This document shows positions 59,952 through 64,000 of a stretch of DNA of 64,000 nt, piece after piece; within the stretch, counting starts at the first letter, position 1; each line of letters starts with the position of its first letter. Where the stretch lies: NCBI RefSeq assembly GCF_014779665.1, contig NZ_JACXYY010000009.1:62001-126000 (forward strand), given 5' to 3'. The notes beneath the pieces were generated by a model, which was given only the letters and a program-made list of their open reading frames with translations, did no database searches and was not told where the DNA came from. The DNA comes from Nocardioides hwasunensis (lineage in GTDB: Bacteria; Actinomycetota; Actinomycetes; Propionibacteriales; Nocardioidaceae). A program made the position numbers and the translations under genes.

Positions 59952-61403
59952 ATGACACAGGACGAGCAGGCACCCGCCGGGCAGGCACCGGCCGACGCCG
60001 AGGCGGCGTACGAGCCGGATCCCCGCCGCTGGCGGGTGCTGGCGGTCTCCCTCGTCGTGGGCTTCATGTCGCTGCTGGACGTCACGATCGTCAACGTCGC
60101 CGTGCCCTCGATCCGCGCCGGGCTGGGCACGAGCGCCGCGACGATCCAGTGGGTCGTCTCGGGCTACGCGCTGGCCTTCGGCATGACGCTGGTCGCCGGC
60201 GGCCGGCTCGGCGACGCGCACGGGCGCCGGCGGATGATGCTGATCGGTCTGATCGGCTTCATCGTCTCCAGCGCCGCGGTCGGGCTCGCGCCGAACGCCG
60301 CCTGGATCGTGCTGGCCCGCCTCGTGCAGGGAGCCAGCGCCGGCCTGCTCACGCCGCAGAACTCCGGACTCATCCAGCAGCTCTTCCGCGGCGCGGAGCG
60401 GGGCCGGGCGTTCGGCATGTTCGGCTTCACCGTGGCGGTCGCCTCGGCCACCGGGCCCCTGATCGGCGGTGCCCTGATCGGCCTGCTCGGGGAGGACAAC
60501 GGCTGGCGCGCCCTCTTCCTCGTCAACGTCCCGATCGGGCTCGTCGCCCTGGTGCTGATCTGGCGGCTCGTGCCCGACAACGAGGTCGGCGCCGACGCCG
60601 AGAAGGACCCCCGCGTCGACCTCCCCGGCGCGCTGCTCCTCGGTCTGGCCGTCCTCGCTGTGCTCTATCCGCTGATCAGCCTCGAGGGTGGTGCCGGTCT
60701 GCCGCTCGTGCTGCTGCTGGCCTTCCCACCGCTCGCGTGGGCATTCGCGCGCTGGGAGGCCCGCACCGTGGGCCGTGGCCACCCGCCCCTGCTCGACGTG
60801 TCGCTGCTGCGTGGGCTGCCGGGCTACGCCAACGGGCTGCTCGTCGGCACCCTCTACTTCACCGGGTTCACCGGGATCTTCCTCGTGCTGTCGGTGCACC
60901 TGCAGGAGGGCGAGGGCTTCTCGCCGCTGCGGGCGGCCCTGCTCATCACGCCGTTCGCGGTGGGCTCGGCGGTCACCTCCCCCCTGGCCGGCAGGCTCGT
61001 CGGGCGCATGGGTCGGCGGGTCACGCTCATGGCACTGTCGGTGATGATCGCCGGCACGGCCCTGTCGGCCTGGCTGGTGACCCAGCCGACCGACCGCCTC
61101 TGGTGGACGCTCGCGCCCGCGCTGTTCGTCGCCGGGGTCGGCGGTGGCGGGGTCATCTCACCCAACATCACCCTCACCCTCGCCGAGGTCCCGCCCCGCA
61201 TGGGCGGTGCCGCCGGAGGTGCGTTGCAGACCGGGCAGCGGATCGGGTCGGCGCTGGGCGCGGCCCTGCTGATGACGGTCTACCAGGCAGTCGGCACCGT
61301 CGCCTCCGCACCCGTCGCCGCGCGCTCGGCCCTGCTCGCCGCGCTCGTCGTGCTGACGGTCGCGCTCGCCGCCGCCGTACGCTCCTGGCGCCTCGGCGAC
61401 TGA
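59952..61403 (+). CDS. MFS transporter (DHA2, EmrB/QacA-like)
   Basis: A 483-residue exporter with about 14 membrane segments. MSLLDVTIVNVAVPSI in helix 1, GGRLGDAHGRRRMM in the loop 2-3 motif, and GPLIGGALIGLLG near helix 5 (motif C) are diagnostic. The short acidic N-terminus (QDEQAPAGQAPADAEAAYEP) is cytoplasmic. No regulator gene is adjacent. The substrate is unknown. Confidence 0.92.
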   Translation: MTQDEQAPAGQAPADAEAAYEPDPRRWRVLAVSLVVGFMSLLDVTIVNVAVPSIRAGLGTSAATIQWVVSGYALAFGMTLVAGGRLGDAHGRRRMMLIGLIGFIVSSAAVGLAPNAAWIVLARLVQGASAGLLTPQNSGLIQQLFRGAERGRAFGMFGFTVAVASATGPLIGGALIGLLGEDNGWRALFLVNVPIGLVALVLIWRLVPDNEVGADAEKDPRVDLPGALLLGLAVLAVLYPLISLEGGAGLPLVLLLAFPPLAWAFARWEARTVGRGHPPLLDVSLLRGLPGYANGLLVGTLYFTGFTGIFLVLSVHLQEGEGFSPLRAALLITPFAVGSAVTSPLAGRLVGRMGRRVTLMALSVMIAGTALSAWLVTQPTDRLWWTLAPALFVAGVGGGGVISPNITLTLAEVPPRMGGAAGGALQTGQRIGSALGAALLMTVYQAVGTVASAPVAARSALLAALVVLTVALAAAVRSWRLGD

Positions 61404-61417
61404 GGGCGCACCAACCG

Positions 61418-61482
61418 AGGCAGTTCGCGAGGACGACCCGCGGCACGAGCGTGGGGGCGACGTGGGCGCCGCCGAACTGCCT
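61418..61482. terminator. Inverted repeat between convergent MFS and purB
   Basis: AGGCAGTTCG (61418-61427) and CGAACTGCCT (61473-61482) form a perfect 10-bp stem enclosing 45 nt of GC-rich sequence. It fills the gap between the convergent MFS and purB ends and is a plausible structured terminator. Confidence 0.55.
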
Positions 61483-61485
61483 ACG

Positions 61486-62904
61486 TCAGAGGATCGCGCC
61501 GGGGACGTACGACGCCGCGTGGGGGAAGCGGGCCGCGAGGGCCTCGACCCGGGCGACGACCGCGCGCGTCTGGGCCACGGCCGCGCCGGTGAACTCGATC
61601 GGGTCGGCGACGAGCGCGTCGATCTGGTCGCGGGTGAGCCCGAGGCGCTGGTCGGCGGCGAGCTTGGCGAACACGTCGTTGTCGGCCTGGCCGGCGCGCA
61701 TCGCGAGCGCGGTGCCGACGGCCGCCTCCTTGATGGCCTCGTGGGCGGCCTCGCGACCGACGCCGTTGCGGACCGCCGCCATGAGCACCTTGGTGGTGGT
61801 GAGGAACGGCAGGTAGCGGTCGAGCTCGCGCTGGATCACGGCGGGGAAGGCGCCGAACTCGTCGAGGACGGTGAGGAAGGTCTGAAAGAGGCCGTCGGTG
61901 GCGAAGAACGCGTCGGGGAGCGCGACCCGGCGCACGACCGAGCAGGAGACGTCGCCCTCGTTCCACTGGTCGCCGGCGAGCTCGCTGACCATCGACAGGT
62001 GTCCGCGCAGGATGACGGCGAGGCCGTTGACGCGCTCGCACGAGCGGGTGTTCATCTTGTGCGGCATCGCCGACGAGCCGACCTGACCCTCCTTGAACCC
62101 CTCGGTCACCAGCTCGTGCCCGGCCATCAGGCGCACGGTGGTGGCGAGGTTGGACGGGCCGCTCACGAGCTGCACGAGCGCGGCCACGACGTCGAAGTCG
62201 AGCGAGCGCGGGTAGACCTGGCCGACGCTGGTCAGCACCTGCTCGAAGCCGAGGTGCGCGGCCACGCGCTCCTCGAGGTCGTCGAGCTTCGCGGCATCCC
62301 CGTCGAGGAGGTCGAGCATGTCCTGCGAGGTACCCATCGGGCCCTTGATCCCGCGCAGCGGGTAGCGGGAGAGCAGCTCCTCGATGCGGCGGACGCCGAT
62401 GAGCATCTCGTCGGCGACGGTCGCGAAGCGCTTGCCGAGGGTGGTCGCCTGCGCGGCGACGTTGTGCGAGCGACCGGCCATGACCGTGGCCTCGTGCTCG
62501 GCCGCGAGCCGGCCGAGGCGGACGAGCGCGGCGACGGCACGGTCGCGCACCACCTCGAGCGAGCGGCGCACCTGCAGCTGCTCGACGTTCTCGGTCAGGT
62601 CGCGCGAGGTCATGCCCTTGTGGATGTGCTCGTGGCCGGCGAGCGCGGAGAACTCCTCGATGCGGGCCTTCACGTCGTGGCGGGTGACCCGCTCGCGCGC
62701 GGCGATGGAGTCGAGGTCGACCCGCTCGACCACCGACTCGTAGGCCTCGACGACACCGTCGGGCACGTCGATGCCGAGGTCGCGCTGGGCCTTGAGGACG
62801 GCGATCCAGAGCTGCCGCTCGAGCACGATCTTGTGCTCGGGGGACCAGATCTCGGCGAGGTCGGCGCCGGCGTAGCGGGTGGCCAGGGCGTTGGGGACGG
62901 TCAC
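61486..62904 (-). CDS. purB: Adenylosuccinate lyase
   Basis: A 472-residue lyase that removes fumarate from SAICAR and from adenylosuccinate. The signature GSSAMPHKMN, TSRDLTENVEQ and the catalytic His in AGRSHNVAAQ are visible. Length and sequence are typical of the actinomycete form. It is 4 bp from the DUF402 gene upstream and likely shares its transcript with purD. Confidence 0.95.
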   Translation of the reverse strand: MTVPNALATRYAGADLAEIWSPEHKIVLERQLWIAVLKAQRDLGIDVPDGVVEAYESVVERVDLDSIAARERVTRHDVKARIEEFSALAGHEHIHKGMTSRDLTENVEQLQVRRSLEVVRDRAVAALVRLGRLAAEHEATVMAGRSHNVAAQATTLGKRFATVADEMLIGVRRIEELLSRYPLRGIKGPMGTSQDMLDLLDGDAAKLDDLEERVAAHLGFEQVLTSVGQVYPRSLDFDVVAALVQLVSGPSNLATTVRLMAGHELVTEGFKEGQVGSSAMPHKMNTRSCERVNGLAVILRGHLSMVSELAGDQWNEGDVSCSVVRRVALPDAFFATDGLFQTFLTVLDEFGAFPAVIQRELDRYLPFLTTTKVLMAAVRNGVGREAAHEAIKEAAVGTALAMRAGQADNDVFAKLAADQRLGLTRDQIDALVADPIEFTGAAVAQTRAVVARVEALAARFPHAASYVPGAIL

Positions 62905-62907
62905 GGC

Positions 62908-63468
62908 TCAGATCATCCCATCCGCCGGGGTCCAGTCGTCCCACGGAGCCCACCAACGGACGTCACGCTCGAGCAGGTCGGCGACCTCGGTCGCTGCGGG
63001 CAGCACGTCGAGGAGCTCTGCGGTCGTCATCCGACCGGAGGCGAGCGCCGGCGCCACGTCCTCGACGTCCTTCCACCGCCACTCGCCGTGCGGCGTGACG
63101 ACGATGTCGAGCTGGAGGTCGTTGACCTCGATGGCCGATTCAGTGCGTACGTAGGGCGTCTCGAAGTTGATGTACCACTGGAGGAACGTGCCGTCGGCGT
63201 CGAAGAACCTCCACACCGAGTACCAGTCGCCCGCGCGGCGCAGCTTGAGCACGGTCGTGCCCTGCCAGGCATCCAGGTGACCCCAGGGGTGCGGGAAGGG
63301 GTGGTCGGCGAAGGTCATTGCGGTGCCGTCGGGCTTGACGGTGGCGAGGAGGGTGCCGTCGTCGCTGAGCACCTGCTCGTCCCAAGAGGCCCACTCGGCC
63401 CCGTGCAGGACCTCTCGGACCCGGACGGCCGAGCCGGCGGCGTAGGCCCAGGAGGCGGGCTCAGCCAC
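62908..63468 (-). CDS. DUF402 domain protein
   Basis: A 186-residue protein of the DUF402/FomD-like family, nucleoside-phosphate hydrolases in characterised cases. DGTFLQWYINFETPYVRTES and NDLQLDIVVTPHGEWRWKD contain the conserved Tyr, Asn and Asp residues of the metal/phosphate site. It overlaps the end of purD by 8 bp and precedes purB by 4 bp, so it is embedded in the purD-purB transcript. Confidence 0.85.
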   Translation of the reverse strand: MAEPASWAYAAGSAVRVREVLHGAEWASWDEQVLSDDGTLLATVKPDGTAMTFADHPFPHPWGHLDAWQGTTVLKLRRAGDWYSVWRFFDADGTFLQWYINFETPYVRTESAIEVNDLQLDIVVTPHGEWRWKDVEDVAPALASGRMTTAELLDVLPAATEVADLLERDVRWWAPWDDWTPADGMI

Positions 63469-64000
63469 GCGACGCCGCGCCCTCGACGACGCCGAGCGGC
63501 TCAGCGGCGATGTCGGTGCGACGCTGCTGGCCCTCGAAGGAGATCAGGTCGGCGGCGGCGTAGGCGCGCGAGCGGGCGTCCGCCACGTCGTAGCCGCGGG
63601 CCCGCACGGCCAGCACCCGGCCGCCGGCGGTGACCAGGTGGCGGTGCTCGGGGTCGCCCTCCTCGGGGGCGGCGACGATGGCCGTGCCGGCGTGGATGAC
63701 GTCGACGTCGTTGACGCCGTTGGCGTTGCCCACGCCACGGATCACGTCGCCCTTCGAGGAGCTCTCGGGATAGCCCGCGGAGGCGAGCACCACCGAGACC
63801 GCGGCGCCGTCGGCGAAGGTGGGCTCGGGGACGGCGGCGAGGTCACCGTCGGCGGCGGCGCGCAGCAGCGCGCCGAGCGGCGAGGTGAGCAGTGCCAGCA
63901 CGGGCTGGACGTCGGGGTCGCCGAAGCGGCAGTTGAACTCGATGACCTTGGGCCCGTCGGCCGTCAGCGCGAGGCCGACGTAGAGGCAGCCGACGAACGG
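63461..64000 (-). CDS. purD: Phosphoribosylamine-glycine ligase (partial, start beyond window)
   Basis: The C-terminal 179 residues of GAR synthetase, an ATP-grasp ligase that joins phosphoribosylamine and glycine. VIEFNCRFGDPDVQP is the conserved ATP-grasp metal-binding motif; GYPESSSKGDVI and AAADLISFEGQQRRTDI are typical of the C-terminal domain. The N-terminal part lies outside the window. Its end overlaps the DUF402 gene by 8 bp. Confidence 0.95.
   Translation of the reverse strand, partial: PFVGCLYVGLALTADGPKVIEFNCRFGDPDVQPVLALLTSPLGALLRAAADGDLAAVPEPTFADGAAVSVVLASAGYPESSSKGDVIRGVGNANGVNDVDVIHAGTAIVAAPEEGDPEHRHLVTAGGRVLAVRARGYDVADARSRAYAAADLISFEGQQRRTDIAAEPLGVVEGAASRG

Overview
The window is about 70% GC chromosomal DNA with many GTG starts, one probable TTG start and one probable CTG start, four-base stop/start overlaps and leaderless-looking promoters. 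The gene content (DUF3073 beside purM, valine/leucine dehydrogenase, sterol-carrier-fold protein, PurS/PurQ/PurL-type FGAM synthase, class E-like sortase fold) fits an actinomycete, most likely Nocardioidaceae such as Nocardioides; that placement is inference from gene content. I saw no prophage, insertion sequence, CRISPR array or rRNA.

Layout. 1-4.1 kb: cold-shock protein, M81 peptidase, CutC, universal-stress protein and gamma carbonic anhydrase. 4.2-10.3 kb: tRNA-Lys, PAP2 membrane protein, zinc alcohol dehydrogenase, type II NADH dehydrogenase, an RsbW-like ATPase coupled to two fluoride channels, and a small zincin. 10.4-14.1 kb: tRNA-Asp and tRNA-Glu, then receiver protein, 31-aa peptide, cytochrome P450 and GAF histidine kinase, closed by tRNA-Phe. 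This is the strongest candidate for an undescribed system: a possible P450-modified peptide made beside its own two-component pair. 14.1-24.3 kb: a phosphate-uptake locus in which three secreted or anchored binding-type proteins and a sortase homologue without catalytic residues lie among pstC, pstA and pstB. 24.5-27.1 kb: beta-propeller-like protein and valine/leucine dehydrogenase.

From 27 to 64 kb the de novo purine genes (purM, purF, purL, purQ, purS, purC, purB, purD) lie on the minus strand, separated by accessory blocks. These are: a four-carbon acid sugar catabolic operon (kdgT-like, dtnK, pdxA2, gntR) with a perfect palindromic operator; ArsR/MFS and WYL/ABC divergent regulator-exporter pairs, each with a palindrome between them; a GH18 protein; an orphan WXG100-like gene group next to a secreted DUF1906/peptidoglycan-binding protein; an acyl-CoA synthetase; SRPBCC proteins; acylphosphatase; and a DHA2-type exporter. 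Unusually long inverted repeats (68-78 nt) follow the valine dehydrogenase and purL genes.

Functional links. The purine genes give most steps from phosphoribosylamine to AMP, with purH, purN, purE, purK and purA not in the window. The threonate operon should deliver dihydroxyacetone phosphate to glycolysis. The pst locus would import phosphate, with extra surface domains of unknown role.
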